Shown: piece by piece, positions 1 through 7,972 of the stretch | Layout of the letters: the number at the start of each line of letters is the position of its first letter | Numbering within the stretch: position 1 is the stretch's first letter | Assembly: GCA_019312705.1 (NCBI GenBank) | Contig: JAFDCW010000159.1 | Span: 1-17,222, forward strand | Source: Deltaproteobacteria bacterium | Lineage (GTDB): Bacteria; Myxococcota; Polyangia; Polyangiales; B10-G4 | DNA length: 17,222 bases | Direction of reading: 5' to 3' | Position numbers and translations under genes: made by a program | The notes under the pieces: generated by a model | Told to the model about the DNA's origin: nothing | The model's input: only the letters and a program-made list of their open reading frames with translations | Databases searched by the model: none

Positions 1-59
1 CCCGTGCGTCGTAGCCAAGCCTCGGGTGGATTTGGTGTCCGACCCAATGGCAACGGCAA

Positions 60-794
60 ATGGGGTTCCAACGGGCTGCGGTGACGGAATTGCGTGAAAA
101 TAACCTCAGTGAGGCCGAGCAAAGGGGCCTCGAGGCCAGCCAGTTGGTCCAGCGGGTCCAGGCGGGCGACGACGGGGCCTTCGAAGAGCTAGTCCGTCGC
201 TATCGGCCCCGGATCTTCGCCCTGGCCCTTCATCTGACGGGCAGCAAGTCTGACGCCGACGACATCACCCAGGACGCGTTTCTCCGAGCCTACGCCAAGA
301 TCCACTCCTTCGAAGGGCGCAGCCAGTTCTTCACCTGGCTCTACCGCATCGCCCTGTACCGGGCTTTGAACCGAAAGCGCGACCGCGGACGGCGCAAGAC
401 CGTGGACATCGACGACCCGCGCATCGCCGCCGCGGTCGAGATCGACGCCCACGGCGACCCCATGATCGCCCTCGAACTGCACGAGACCTACGGCCACCTG
501 CTCGCGGCCTTCGACAAGCTCTCGCCCACCCTGCGCACGACCCTGGTGCTCACCATCCTCCAGGGCCTCTCGTATAAAGAGGCAGCGGTGGTCCTCGAGT
601 CCACTGAGGGCACCATCGCCTGGCGGGTCCACGAAGCCCGCAAGCACATGCGCAAGACGATGGAAAAGCTCCAACGCGAGCCCACCCCGACGAGCGTACG
701 CACCCGAGCCCGAAAAATCAGCGAAGAGCACCAACGCCGCGGACTGCACGCCGCCTTCCAGTTGATGGCCAAGCGCAAGTCCGAATCTGCTTAG
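60..794 (+). CDS. ECF-type RNA polymerase sigma factor (sigma-70 family)
   Basis: Directs RNA polymerase core to a set of promoters; cytoplasmic. The 244-residue protein has sigma region 2 at about residues 33-105, with the typical DADDITQDAFLRAY helix and the FFTWLYRIALYRALNRKR promoter-melting segment. Region 4 lies at about 141-198 and contains LSPTLRTTLVLTILQGLSYKEAA followed by the GTIAWRVHEARKHMR recognition helix. A basic tail of about 45 residues follows region 4 and is longer than in minimal ECF factors. The ATG at 60 has no clear Shine-Dalgarno; an in-frame GTG at 81 is an alternative start, and the upstream region is cut by the window edge. No anti-sigma gene is adjacent: the next gene encodes a lipoprotein with no cytoplasmic domain, so how this factor is controlled is unknown. 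Family call is firm; target regulon unknown. Confidence 0.9.
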   Translation: MGFQRAAVTELRENNLSEAEQRGLEASQLVQRVQAGDDGAFEELVRRYRPRIFALALHLTGSKSDADDITQDAFLRAYAKIHSFEGRSQFFTWLYRIALYRALNRKRDRGRRKTVDIDDPRIAAAVEIDAHGDPMIALELHETYGHLLAAFDKLSPTLRTTLVLTILQGLSYKEAAVVLESTEGTIAWRVHEARKHMRKTMEKLQREPTPTSVRTRARKISEEHQRRGLHAAFQLMAKRKSESA

Positions 795-861
795 AAAAAG
801 GCCCCCCGCTTAATGAGCTCGCCTCCTGGGTCGGTAGAGACCGGCACGGAGGCATTTGAAG

Positions 862-1914
862 ATGAGCTCGAACAAGTTGGTCGTGGTCCCTTTGGCGCTG
901 CTCGTGGTGGCGGCTACGGGCTGCATGCGCTTTTACCCGGGGACCTATATTGCCGACCCGGCGGCTTGGGCCGCCGTCGAGGCATCGGAGCAGGGCTTTT
1001 CGGTTCGCATGCCCGGGCGCCCGGTCGTCGAACGCGGCGCCCAGGAGGCGGCGGACGGTGCGCCGATGACCGTGGTCGCCGCTATCTCGACGACCTACGA
1101 GATGGCGTTTGGCTTCCGGGTCGTCGAGGACCGGGCGGGCTTCGACGGTCACCCCATGACGGACGGGGCCTTCGTCGACCTCGCCACGGGCAACACCGGA
1201 GGCGCAGAAGGCGCAGGACCGGCTCCCTATGTCGTGCAGGGCCACCGCGAAATCGACGGCCACGGCTTCCCCGCGGAGGAGGCCCAACTGCTCGATGAAA
1301 CCACTGGGATCGTCACCCGCATCCGGGTCTACCGAGGGAAGACCCGCTACTACGCAGCCTACGTGGTGCACCGAAGCACCGACGAAGAGCGCCTCGCTCC
1401 CCTCGCCGACGCGTATTTCGCTTCCATGCGCATGGATCCGAACGACGCACCGAGCCCCGTAGGCAGTGGACATCTCGACCCCGCCGGGTGGCGCTACATC
1501 TATCCCCCGGAGGCAGCGTTCGCCGCCTACATTCCCGGCGAAGCTCGCCACGAGGTCGGCAACGTCACCTTCGGGGACGAGCGCCACCCGGTGAACCTCT
1601 ACGAAGTCACCGATCACGAGACGTCCTTCGCGGTCTACGAGATTCGCACCGGGGACCGGGCCTCGAGCGCGCTGCTCGGTGAGCTCGTCGAGAGCGTCGC
1701 TCCGAGCGGCACCATCGAGCGCGACGCGAGCAACGTGTCTTGCCAAGGCTTCGCCGGCCGAGAGGTGCGCTTCATGGCGACCGACGTGACCATGCGCTCC
1801 CGCTTCTTTCTGACCGAGGGCCGCATCTACGAAGTGCGCGTCGTGGCGCCGGCCTCGAGCCCGATCATCGACGCCCCCGCCGACCGCTTCTTCGATTCGT
1901 TCCGCATCCTCTGA
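862..1914 (+). CDS. Lipoprotein with two similar halves, function unknown
   Basis: I do not recognise a named family. The 350-residue product begins with a lipoprotein signal ending in AATGC, giving a lipidated Cys21. The mature part looks like an internal duplication. Residues 45-190 open with GFSVRMPGRP and close with LADAYFASMRM; residues 219-350 open with AFAAYIPGEA and close with APADRFFDSFRIL. Both halves carry a late G-x-x-Y strand (GKTRYYAAYVV and GRIYEVRVVAP). This suggests two copies of a small alpha/beta domain, similar in style to PsbP/DUF1795-like folds. ATG 862 is chosen because CGGAGG at 847-852 sits 9 nt upstream; an in-frame TTG at 856 is too close to it. The stop overlaps the ribosome-binding site of the following protease gene, so the two are probably co-transcribed and may act together in the envelope. 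Confidence 0.85.
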   Translation: MSSNKLVVVPLALLVVAATGCMRFYPGTYIADPAAWAAVEASEQGFSVRMPGRPVVERGAQEAADGAPMTVVAAISTTYEMAFGFRVVEDRAGFDGHPMTDGAFVDLATGNTGGAEGAGPAPYVVQGHREIDGHGFPAEEAQLLDETTGIVTRIRVYRGKTRYYAAYVVHRSTDEERLAPLADAYFASMRMDPNDAPSPVGSGHLDPAGWRYIYPPEAAFAAYIPGEARHEVGNVTFGDERHPVNLYEVTDHETSFAVYEIRTGDRASSALLGELVESVAPSGTIERDASNVSCQGFAGREVRFMATDVTMRSRFFLTEGRIYEVRVVAPASSPIIDAPADRFFDSFRIL

Positions 1915-1925
1915 GGAGAACAGCC

Positions 1926-3038
1926 ATGACCCAGAAGACCCACATCATCATTGCGCTCACCATGGCCGCCATCGTCGCTGGAGTGGCCGGCTCGGTCGCG
2001 CCCGGCACCGCAGAGGCCCAGGACATCGAACTTCGCCGCGTCGACCGCGCCACGGTACGCGTCATCGGCATCGCTGGAGCTCGGACAGCTCGGGTCCGCG
2101 GCCAGCAGACGGGGATCGACCGCTTGCCAGCCCTGCCGAGCGCCGGCCACGGGACCGGCATCGTCGTCGGTACCGAGGGCCTGGTCGTGACCGCACGCCA
2201 CGTCGTCGAAGCGATGGACGTGCTGGCGGTCGTACACCCAGGGCAGAGCCGCGGCGTGCCGGCGCGGGTGGTCTACGTAGACCCGGACCACGACGTGGCG
2301 GTGCTCCAGATCCCCGGCCCCATCCGAGACTTCATCGCCATGCCAGCCGTCGATCCGGCCCTGCGCATGGGCGGCCGCGTGTCCGCGTCGGGCTATCCCA
2401 TCGATCACCGGGAACGATACCCGGCTGCCGTGTCGGGAGTGGTCAGCCGGCAGAACAACGATGGCAACCTGCAGCTCGCTATCGGCGTGAACCCCGGCAA
2501 CTCCGGGGGCCCCGTCGTCGACGAAGAGGAGCGTCTGATCGGAATCCTCTCCCGCCGGGGCCGCCCCGAGGCCGGAGTCGAGAGCATCGGCCTGGTCGAA
2601 CCCCTGCGCTTCGTCCGCAATACCTACCAGCAGGCGGTCGCGATGATCGAAGGCCCTCGCCCCTCTTTCGACGAAGACGACCGACGCATCGCTCAGCTGC
2701 TGACGGACCACGTTCGCACCAGCGACGAGCAGCCCATCTACGAGCAGACGAGCGTCGCCCTCATTTCGGAGGCGGCTCACTCCCCCGATACCCCAGAGGA
2801 GGCCGCGATGATTGCCGGCCACGCGTGGAACATGTGCCTCGCCTTGCTCGAAGCCCGAGGCGGCACGGACCCGAGCCAGCTCTCGGGAAGCGACCGTCAG
2901 ACTGCCGAGGAGTTGCTCGCCATCGCCCTCCGGCTGGCCCGACAGGTCGACGGGCGGGCCCCGTACATCCGAATCCACTATCCGGTCGTCCGCTCGATCT
3001 TGGTCAGCGAAGGGCGGCCCTACCTTGTCTCTCGGTGA
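1926..3038 (+). CDS. Secreted trypsin-like serine protease (S1 family, no PDZ)
   Basis: Predicted exported endopeptidase of 370 residues. A signal peptide with a hydrophobic core at about residues 7-25 is followed by a probable cleavage site after AEA (residue 31). The catalytic triad is visible: His92 in VVTARHVV, Asp123 in DHDVAVLQI and Ser193 in GVNPGNSGGPVV. The protease domain spans about residues 37-245 and resembles DegP/HhoA-type trypsin folds. No PDZ domain follows; instead there is an alpha-helical C-terminal region of about 120 residues that I cannot assign. The AGGAG at 1914-1918 overlaps the stop codon of the upstream lipoprotein gene and lies 7 nt before the ATG, which fixes this start and implies translational coupling. 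The stop codon lies inside a 9-bp tandem repeat. Role in envelope protein quality control or processing is inferred. Confidence 0.9.
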   Translation: MTQKTHIIIALTMAAIVAGVAGSVAPGTAEAQDIELRRVDRATVRVIGIAGARTARVRGQQTGIDRLPALPSAGHGTGIVVGTEGLVVTARHVVEAMDVLAVVHPGQSRGVPARVVYVDPDHDVAVLQIPGPIRDFIAMPAVDPALRMGGRVSASGYPIDHRERYPAAVSGVVSRQNNDGNLQLAIGVNPGNSGGPVVDEEERLIGILSRRGRPEAGVESIGLVEPLRFVRNTYQQAVAMIEGPRPSFDEDDRRIAQLLTDHVRTSDEQPIYEQTSVALISEAAHSPDTPEEAAMIAGHAWNMCLALLEARGGTDPSQLSGSDRQTAEELLAIALRLARQVDGRAPYIRIHYPVVRSILVSEGRPYLVSR

Positions 3039-3075
3039 TGTCGGTGATGTCGGTGATGTCGGTGATGTCGGTGAT
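3034..3075 (+). repeat. 9-bp tandem repeat (GGTGATGTC) across the protease stop codon
   Basis: Four perfect copies of GGTGATGTC run from 3034 to 3069, followed by a partial copy (GGTGAT) to 3075. The TGA that ends the protease gene is part of the first unit. Because the period is a multiple of three, copy-number changes would not move downstream reading frames and would not remove the stop. The array sits in the 169-bp gap before the next sigma factor gene. Confidence 0.9.
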
Positions 3076-3194
3076 GGCCGTGACGACACGACGAGCGGCA
3101 CCGGGGGCAGGACTGCCATGAACGGCCCCGCGTGGTGGTGGCGCAGCGAGCAGGACACGGAGGACGACCGATGGCCCCCTCTCCCCCCCTCTGC

Positions 3195-3200
3195 TACGGT
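3195..3200 (+). promoter_or_regulatory. Putative leaderless -10 box (TACGGT) of the ECF-like sigma gene
   Basis: TACGGT fits the TANNNT -10 pattern and ends 7 nt before the GTG start at 3208, which would place the transcription start on or next to the start codon. No convincing -35 is visible. The same arrangement recurs before several other genes in the window. Confidence 0.5.
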
Positions 3201-3207
3201 CGCCTTC

Positions 3208-4020
3208 GTGAATCAGGGCCGTTGGACCGACGATGACACGGCGATCGGACAGGGGGGCCGCGCGTTCCCCGCGACGAGCCGATCCGCGGTCATCGGGTCC
3301 GCGAGCGACGACCCGGTCGCGAAGGCTCGCGCCTTCAACCGGCTGGTGAAGTCCTACTGGAAGCCGGTCTACAAACACATCCGGGTGCGCTGGCGTAAAT
3401 CCAACGAAGAAGCGAAGGACCTCACCCAGGGCTTCTTCGCGAAGGCCTTCGAGAAGGACATGTTCGCCGCCTTCGACCCGGACATCGCGCGCTTTCGCAC
3501 CTACGTGCGCCGATGCCTCGACAACTACCTGAGCAACGCCGAGGTCCGAGACAAGGCGCTGAAGCGAGGCGGCGGCCTCGCGCCGCTGAGCCTCGATTTC
3601 AGCGACGCCGAGGACGAACTCGCGGCAGCGGGAGCGAGCAACGAGGCCAGCGCTCAGCTGAACGCCCAGAACCCTGAGGGCGCCCAGAACGCCGAAGACA
3701 TCTTCGACCGGGAGTGGGCGCGGCAGCTGATCGAAGCCGCAACGAAGGCCCTCGAGGACGAACTCACGAATCGGGGGCGGCAGGTCCCTTTCGAGGTCTT
3801 CTCACGGTACGACCTCTCGGAGAGCACCGACGAGCGCCCGACTTACGGCGCCCTCGCGTCGGAGTTGGGCATCAAGAGCTCGGACGTGAGCAATTACCTG
3901 AACGCGTCGCGAAAGCGCTTTCGCGAGATCGTCCTCGACAAGCTTCGCGAACTCACCGCGAGCGAAGAAGAGTTCCGGGACGAAGCCCGGGACCTTCTGG
4001 GCGTTGAGGTGGGCTCGTGA
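3208..4020 (+). CDS. ECF-like sigma factor of the planctomycete/myxobacterial type
   Basis: Predicted transcription initiation factor, 270 residues. The N-terminal segment FPATSRSAVIGSASDDP followed by SYWKPVYKHIRVRW and EEAKDLTQGFFAKAFEK (about residues 20-82) is typical of divergent ECF-like sigma factors found with kinases in Planctomycetes and myxobacteria. A spacer rich in Ala, Asn and Glu covers about 128-165. The C-terminal region-4-like helix-turn-helix is YGALASELGIKSSDVSNYLNASRKRFREIV (about 210-240). I chose GTG 3208 because the family usually begins close to the FPxTxxSxV motif and a -10-like box lies just upstream; an in-frame ATG at 3118 would add 30 residues of low-complexity, Trp- and Pro-rich sequence. 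The stop overlaps the GTG start of the beta-helix lipoprotein gene by four bases. Partner and regulon unknown. Confidence 0.85.
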   Translation: MNQGRWTDDDTAIGQGGRAFPATSRSAVIGSASDDPVAKARAFNRLVKSYWKPVYKHIRVRWRKSNEEAKDLTQGFFAKAFEKDMFAAFDPDIARFRTYVRRCLDNYLSNAEVRDKALKRGGGLAPLSLDFSDAEDELAAAGASNEASAQLNAQNPEGAQNAEDIFDREWARQLIEAATKALEDELTNRGRQVPFEVFSRYDLSESTDERPTYGALASELGIKSSDVSNYLNASRKRFREIVLDKLRELTASEEEFRDEARDLLGVEVGS

Positions 4021-5453
4021 GGCGGCCCCGGGTCGGCGCCTGGCGGGCTCTCGGCGCTGGCAGCCTGGCGCTCATCGCCCTCGCATGCATGGTCGGCTGC
4101 GACGACGCAGAAATCTGCGACGCCGGTGGGCTCGAGGCCGCCCTCGGCGTCGCCTCCCCGGGCGACGTGGTCACCCTCGGGGCCTGCGAGGTCGCGGGCG
4201 AGTTCACCGTCCCGGCCGGCGTCACGCTCCGGGGAGCCGGCGCCGGGGCCACGACCCTCCGGGCCTTTGAGGGCGGCCGCGCCCTGACGCTCGAGGCCGC
4301 ACCGACCGGGTCCGGGCCCCCCACGACCGCGGAGGCGCTACGAGTCATCTCGGACGGCTGCGCGGCGGTGATCGCCGACGGCCCCGGCGCGGTCACGGTT
4401 CGCGACGTGACTATCGAGGCGACCCGCGGGGTGGGATTCGCAGCCCAGGACGTCACCGCGCTGGTCGTCGACCGGGTCGATGTCGTGGGCGCCATCGACC
4501 CCGCCGCCCTGCCCTCGTCCATCCCGCTGCCGCCCTATACTTGCGCGACGACAACGCTGGCGACCCATGGGGTCGTGGTGGTGGATACCACCGACGCCCG
4601 CTTCACCGACGTCAGCGCGAGGAACTTCGCGGCCTTTGGCGCGCTCTTCGTCGATACGACCGTGTCGTGGACCGGCGGAGCCATCGAGGACAACGTCGGC
4701 ACCGGCCTCGAGATCTGGGGCGGCGAAGGAGAGCTCGATGGTGTGCGCCTGTGTCGGGCCCGCCAGGGCACGCTGCTCGTCGAGTCCTACAACGGGCTCT
4801 TCGCGGCGGGGGCGTCGGTCCATTCGAATGGTCTGACCGTCTGTGAATCCGAGGCCTTCGGCCTGATGCACGCGGGGGCGACCGGCTTGCACGAAGACCT
4901 CGCCGCGACCGACAACGCCTTCGCCGGGGTGTGGGCTCAGGACAGCGCCGCGCTGACTCTCCGAGGGGCGGCCACGGCGCTGACGGGCAACGGCTTCGCC
5001 GGGGTGGCAACCACCGGGACCCCCACGGTGAGCATCGCCAACGCACGCATCGAAGGCACCGATACCCGGACGTCCCTCGTCGGTGAGACAGGCTCGATTC
5101 GCGCGGGCGACGGAGTGCACCTGGTGGGCGCCGAGGAGGTCTCCTTGGACGGGCTCTCCCTCCCCGACAACGAACGCGTCGGGCTTTTGCTGGACTTCGC
5201 TGGCGGCGCTCCGACCTCGCTGGCCGTGACCGCCGTCGAAGTAAACGGCACCGGCGCGGCCTTCGGCGCCCTGGCGCAGAACGGCGCGGTCCCCGACGGA
5301 TGGGACGCCGACATCACCCGCCTCGGCATGACCCTCGCGAACGACGCCGACTTCGATGGCGCCCTCGACATCGTCCAGGCCATCGGCCCCTCGTGCCTCC
5401 CGGACCCGTCCGCCCTAGCCGCAGGCGGCCTCGGAGAGCTCGTCGGACGTTGA
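4017..5453 (+). CDS. Lipoprotein with right-handed parallel beta-helix
   Basis: Predicted surface or periplasmic lipoprotein of 478 residues. The signal sequence ends in ALACMVGCDD; Cys28 (after MVG) is the best lipidation site, with Cys24 as an alternative. The mature part contains many short strand-turn repeats typical of pectate-lyase-like or PbH1 beta-helices, for example VTVPAGVTLRGAGAGATTL, VTVRDVTIEATRGVGFAAQD, FTDVSARNFAAFGALFVDTT, GTGLEIWGGEGELDGVRLC and LTGNGFAGVATTGTPTVSI. The call rests on this repeat pattern, not on a catalytic motif; no pectate-lyase active site is evident, so binding or structural roles are as likely as hydrolysis. The GTG start lies in a GTGA overlap with the upstream sigma factor gene, which implies translational coupling. 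It converges on the kinase/ATPase locus with only 5 bp between stop codons. Confidence 0.85.
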   Translation: MRRPRVGAWRALGAGSLALIALACMVGCDDAEICDAGGLEAALGVASPGDVVTLGACEVAGEFTVPAGVTLRGAGAGATTLRAFEGGRALTLEAAPTGSGPPTTAEALRVISDGCAAVIADGPGAVTVRDVTIEATRGVGFAAQDVTALVVDRVDVVGAIDPAALPSSIPLPPYTCATTTLATHGVVVVDTTDARFTDVSARNFAAFGALFVDTTVSWTGGAIEDNVGTGLEIWGGEGELDGVRLCRARQGTLLVESYNGLFAAGASVHSNGLTVCESEAFGLMHAGATGLHEDLAATDNAFAGVWAQDSAALTLRGAATALTGNGFAGVATTGTPTVSIANARIEGTDTRTSLVGETGSIRAGDGVHLVGAEEVSLDGLSLPDNERVGLLLDFAGGAPTSLAVTAVEVNGTGAAFGALAQNGAVPDGWDADITRLGMTLANDADFDGALDIVQAIGPSCLPDPSALAAGGLGELVGR

Positions 5454-5458
5454 AGGGG

Positions 5459-7972
5459 TCAAGCCGATCGGCGCGCCAGGGCAAGCAACTCGCGGTGGGC
5501 GGCCACGTCTTCGAGGATGGCGACCCTGAGGGCCTCATCCATCATGCCATCGGCGAGGGTCATCAGGCGCTCGCGGCCCTCGATGAGAATCTTCTTCGCG
5601 TCGTCATCGCGGTCGGCCGCGAATAGCGCACGGGCGTAGGTGAGGTAGACCTCGATTTCGTCTTCTTCTATACCGCCGAGAGCGACGCAAGCCTCGTAGG
5701 CCGCCGCGGACGCATCGACGGCCTCATCGACGGTGCCGAGGGCGAGGAGGGCGGCGGCGAGGACCGTCGACGCGCCGATGGCGACCGACTGCATGCCTGC
5801 TTCGCGCGCGCGCTTGGCTGACTGGCGCCCGAGATCGCGGGCCTCTTGGTGGCGTCCGCCCCGGAGGAACGTACGCGCGCGGTAACCCATGACCAAGAGG
5901 GCGAGGCGCGCCTCGTCGGTGACCCCTGCCAGCGCTTCCGCCTCCGCCAAGGCCGCCTCGGATGCGTCGATCTCGCCGCGCATCGCGAGGGAGTAGCCGA
6001 GGTTCAAAAGCACGTATCCCTCCATGGCTCGGTGTCCGACCTCTCGGCAGGCGTCTCGGGCAAGGCTGAGGGCGCTCGCAGCCTCCGCGTAGGCGCCGAG
6101 TCGATTCTGCAGGTCAGCGAGGTTCGCCCGGGCCCCGGCCGCCCGACGCAAGTCGCCGACGAGCTCGTGAAGTTCGGCAGCCGCGGCGAAGGAGCGCATC
6201 CGGGTCCCGAGGTCCCCGGCGGAGCCGGCGACCTGTGCCCTCCACTCGAGGACCATGCCGCGAAGCTCGGGCTCGGCGTCCGCCGTGGCGACCTCGACCT
6301 CCTCGACGAGCGCGGCGGCCCCGTCGATGTCACCGCTCTGAATCAAGGCGAGGGCGAGGCGCCCCTGGGCGAGGGCTACCAACCGGGCATCCTTGGCCGT
6401 GCGCGCCGCGGCGACCGCCTCGGAGCCGACGCGCGCGGCCTCGTCGGAACGCCCCGCCCGGGAGAGCCCGACGGACTGCTCCGAGAGCACCCGAGCGCGG
6501 TCCCGATCGTCGCGGGCATGATGGAGCGCGGCCTCGAGCTCTGGCGCCTGGTCCTGCCGCGAACGAAAGCGCAGCGCATCCGCCCGCGCCATGTATAGAC
6601 CGAAGAGCAGGGCCTCGGGAGCCCCCAGGCTGAGCGCCGCCCGGGTGGCCCGCAGCACCGTGTCGACGTCTCCCCGGCGCGTCGCCGCGGCGGCCGCCCG
6701 GGCGTACCAGCGAGCTGCGACCTGGCCGTCCCCGGCCGCTTCGTGGTGCCGCGCCACCTCCTCCGAGTCTACGCCCTCCCGCTCCTCGAGCCACTTCGCC
6801 GCATCCCGATGCAGCGAACCGCGCAGCTCTTCGGCGAGCATTCGGTAGGCCACCTCGCCGGTGAGGGAGCTCTTGAAGTCGAAACGACCGTGCTGGCGCG
6901 CCACCACGACGTCCCGCCGGCGAAGGGAGCGCAGGAGCAGGGCGGGCTCCGTCGTCCCGAGGGCGACCAGGTCTCGGACCTCGAAGGCCCGGCGGTAGAT
7001 GGACGCGCGTTTGACCAGTTCTTTTTCCGAAGAAGGCAGGTGGTCGAGGCGCGACTGGACGGCAGCCTCGACGGTCAAGGGGATCGGCAACTCCGCCGGG
7101 GGGTGGTCCAGCTCCCCGCGCTCGACGAGGGCGGCGATGACCTGCCGAACGAAGAAGGGATTTCCGGCCGTGCGCTCGTGGATTCGCGCCGCCAGATCAT
7201 CGGGCACGGCGCCATTCGCCGCGTCCGCGGCGAGGCGGCCCACGTCGCCCCGGTTCAGCCCTCGGAGTTCGATGCGGTGCACGTCGGCGCCGATGAGTAG
7301 ATCAGGGCTGGCCTCGAGGATGTCCGGGCGGGCGCAGGCGATCACGAAGAGCGGCGCATCGAAGCAGCGCTCAAGGAGGCGCTCGAGGACCTCGAGGGAC
7401 TGGGGGTCCGAAAATGACAGGTCTTCGAGGACGATTACCAGAGGCTCGGCGCGGCACGTCGCCTCGAGCCAGTCGAGCATCGAGACCCGCAAGCGGTCAT
7501 CGATGCGCCGGAGATCGGTCCCTGCCATCGAAAACCGAGACTCGACATCGCCGGTATCACGGACGAGGAGCGAGAGGTCCTCGGCGATGCGCGCCGCGAC
7601 CGACGGCACCGTGACGAACTGCCGCACGAAGGTCTCGAGGCTACGGACCGGGTCTTGCGGGTCGTTTGACGGCGGTCCGCCGCGCGAGTCCGCGAGGGCA
7701 TCGCGGATCAACGACTGAAAGAGCGAGAGGGCGCGGCGCGAACGCTGGGCCGAAGCCCGAGCCCGGAGCACCCGAATCGGCCCCTCCCACTCCCGGACGA
7801 TCGCCATGGCCTCCTCCCGGAGCCGCGACTTGCCGATGCCCTGGGGCCCGGAGATCAACGCGACCTGCGCAGTACTCTCGGAGAGGGCATCAGAAAAGGC
7901 GCGCTCCACCGTGGCGAGCTCGACGTGGCGCCCGAACATCGGCCCGTCGTCGGGGGCGGCGTCGAGAGCCAT
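5459..7972 (-). CDS. AAA/STAND ATPase with TPR repeats (3' part of a split kinase fusion)
   Basis: C-terminal 837 residues of what appears to be a single kinase-cyclase-ATPase protein, now in a different frame from its kinase part. FGRHVELATVERAF opens an AAA_16/STAND ATPase. Walker A is GPQGIGKS (residues 42-49 from the ATG at 7972) and Walker B is LVIVLEDLSFSD (about 178-189), followed by the IACARPD strand. Downstream are winged-helix-like sequence (about 270-400) and a long array of TPR-like helical pairs (about 420-830), such as ARVLSEQSVGLSRAGRSDEAA and GYVLLNLGYSLAMRGEIDASE. Such proteins act as signal-controlled NTPase switches that recruit partners through the TPRs. The open frame extends upstream to 8521, but that part is not homologous; true homology begins just after the 17-bp duplication. 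ATG 7972 could allow separate translation. Alternatively the gene is a frameshifted pseudogene. Confidence 0.8.
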   Translation of the reverse strand: MALDAAPDDGPMFGRHVELATVERAFSDALSESTAQVALISGPQGIGKSRLREEAMAIVREWEGPIRVLRARASAQRSRRALSLFQSLIRDALADSRGGPPSNDPQDPVRSLETFVRQFVTVPSVAARIAEDLSLLVRDTGDVESRFSMAGTDLRRIDDRLRVSMLDWLEATCRAEPLVIVLEDLSFSDPQSLEVLERLLERCFDAPLFVIACARPDILEASPDLLIGADVHRIELRGLNRGDVGRLAADAANGAVPDDLAARIHERTAGNPFFVRQVIAALVERGELDHPPAELPIPLTVEAAVQSRLDHLPSSEKELVKRASIYRRAFEVRDLVALGTTEPALLLRSLRRRDVVVARQHGRFDFKSSLTGEVAYRMLAEELRGSLHRDAAKWLEEREGVDSEEVARHHEAAGDGQVAARWYARAAAAATRRGDVDTVLRATRAALSLGAPEALLFGLYMARADALRFRSRQDQAPELEAALHHARDDRDRARVLSEQSVGLSRAGRSDEAARVGSEAVAAARTAKDARLVALAQGRLALALIQSGDIDGAAALVEEVEVATADAEPELRGMVLEWRAQVAGSAGDLGTRMRSFAAAAELHELVGDLRRAAGARANLADLQNRLGAYAEAASALSLARDACREVGHRAMEGYVLLNLGYSLAMRGEIDASEAALAEAEALAGVTDEARLALLVMGYRARTFLRGGRHQEARDLGRQSAKRAREAGMQSVAIGASTVLAAALLALGTVDEAVDASAAAYEACVALGGIEEDEIEVYLTYARALFAADRDDDAKKILIEGRERLMTLADGMMDEALRVAILEDVAAHRELLALARRSA

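Noticed and set aside
862..1914. Anti-sigma factor for the upstream ECF sigma gene
   Set aside because: It is a lipoprotein with no cytoplasmic domain or zinc-binding anti-sigma motif.
3118..3207. Earlier ATG start for the ECF-like sigma factor
   Set aside because: It would add a low-complexity Trp/Pro-rich segment absent from the family pattern, and it would cover the likely -10 box.
5454..5458. Terminator between the converging beta-helix and ATPase genes
   Set aside because: Only 5 bp separate the stop codons, and no hairpin with a T tract was seen on either side.
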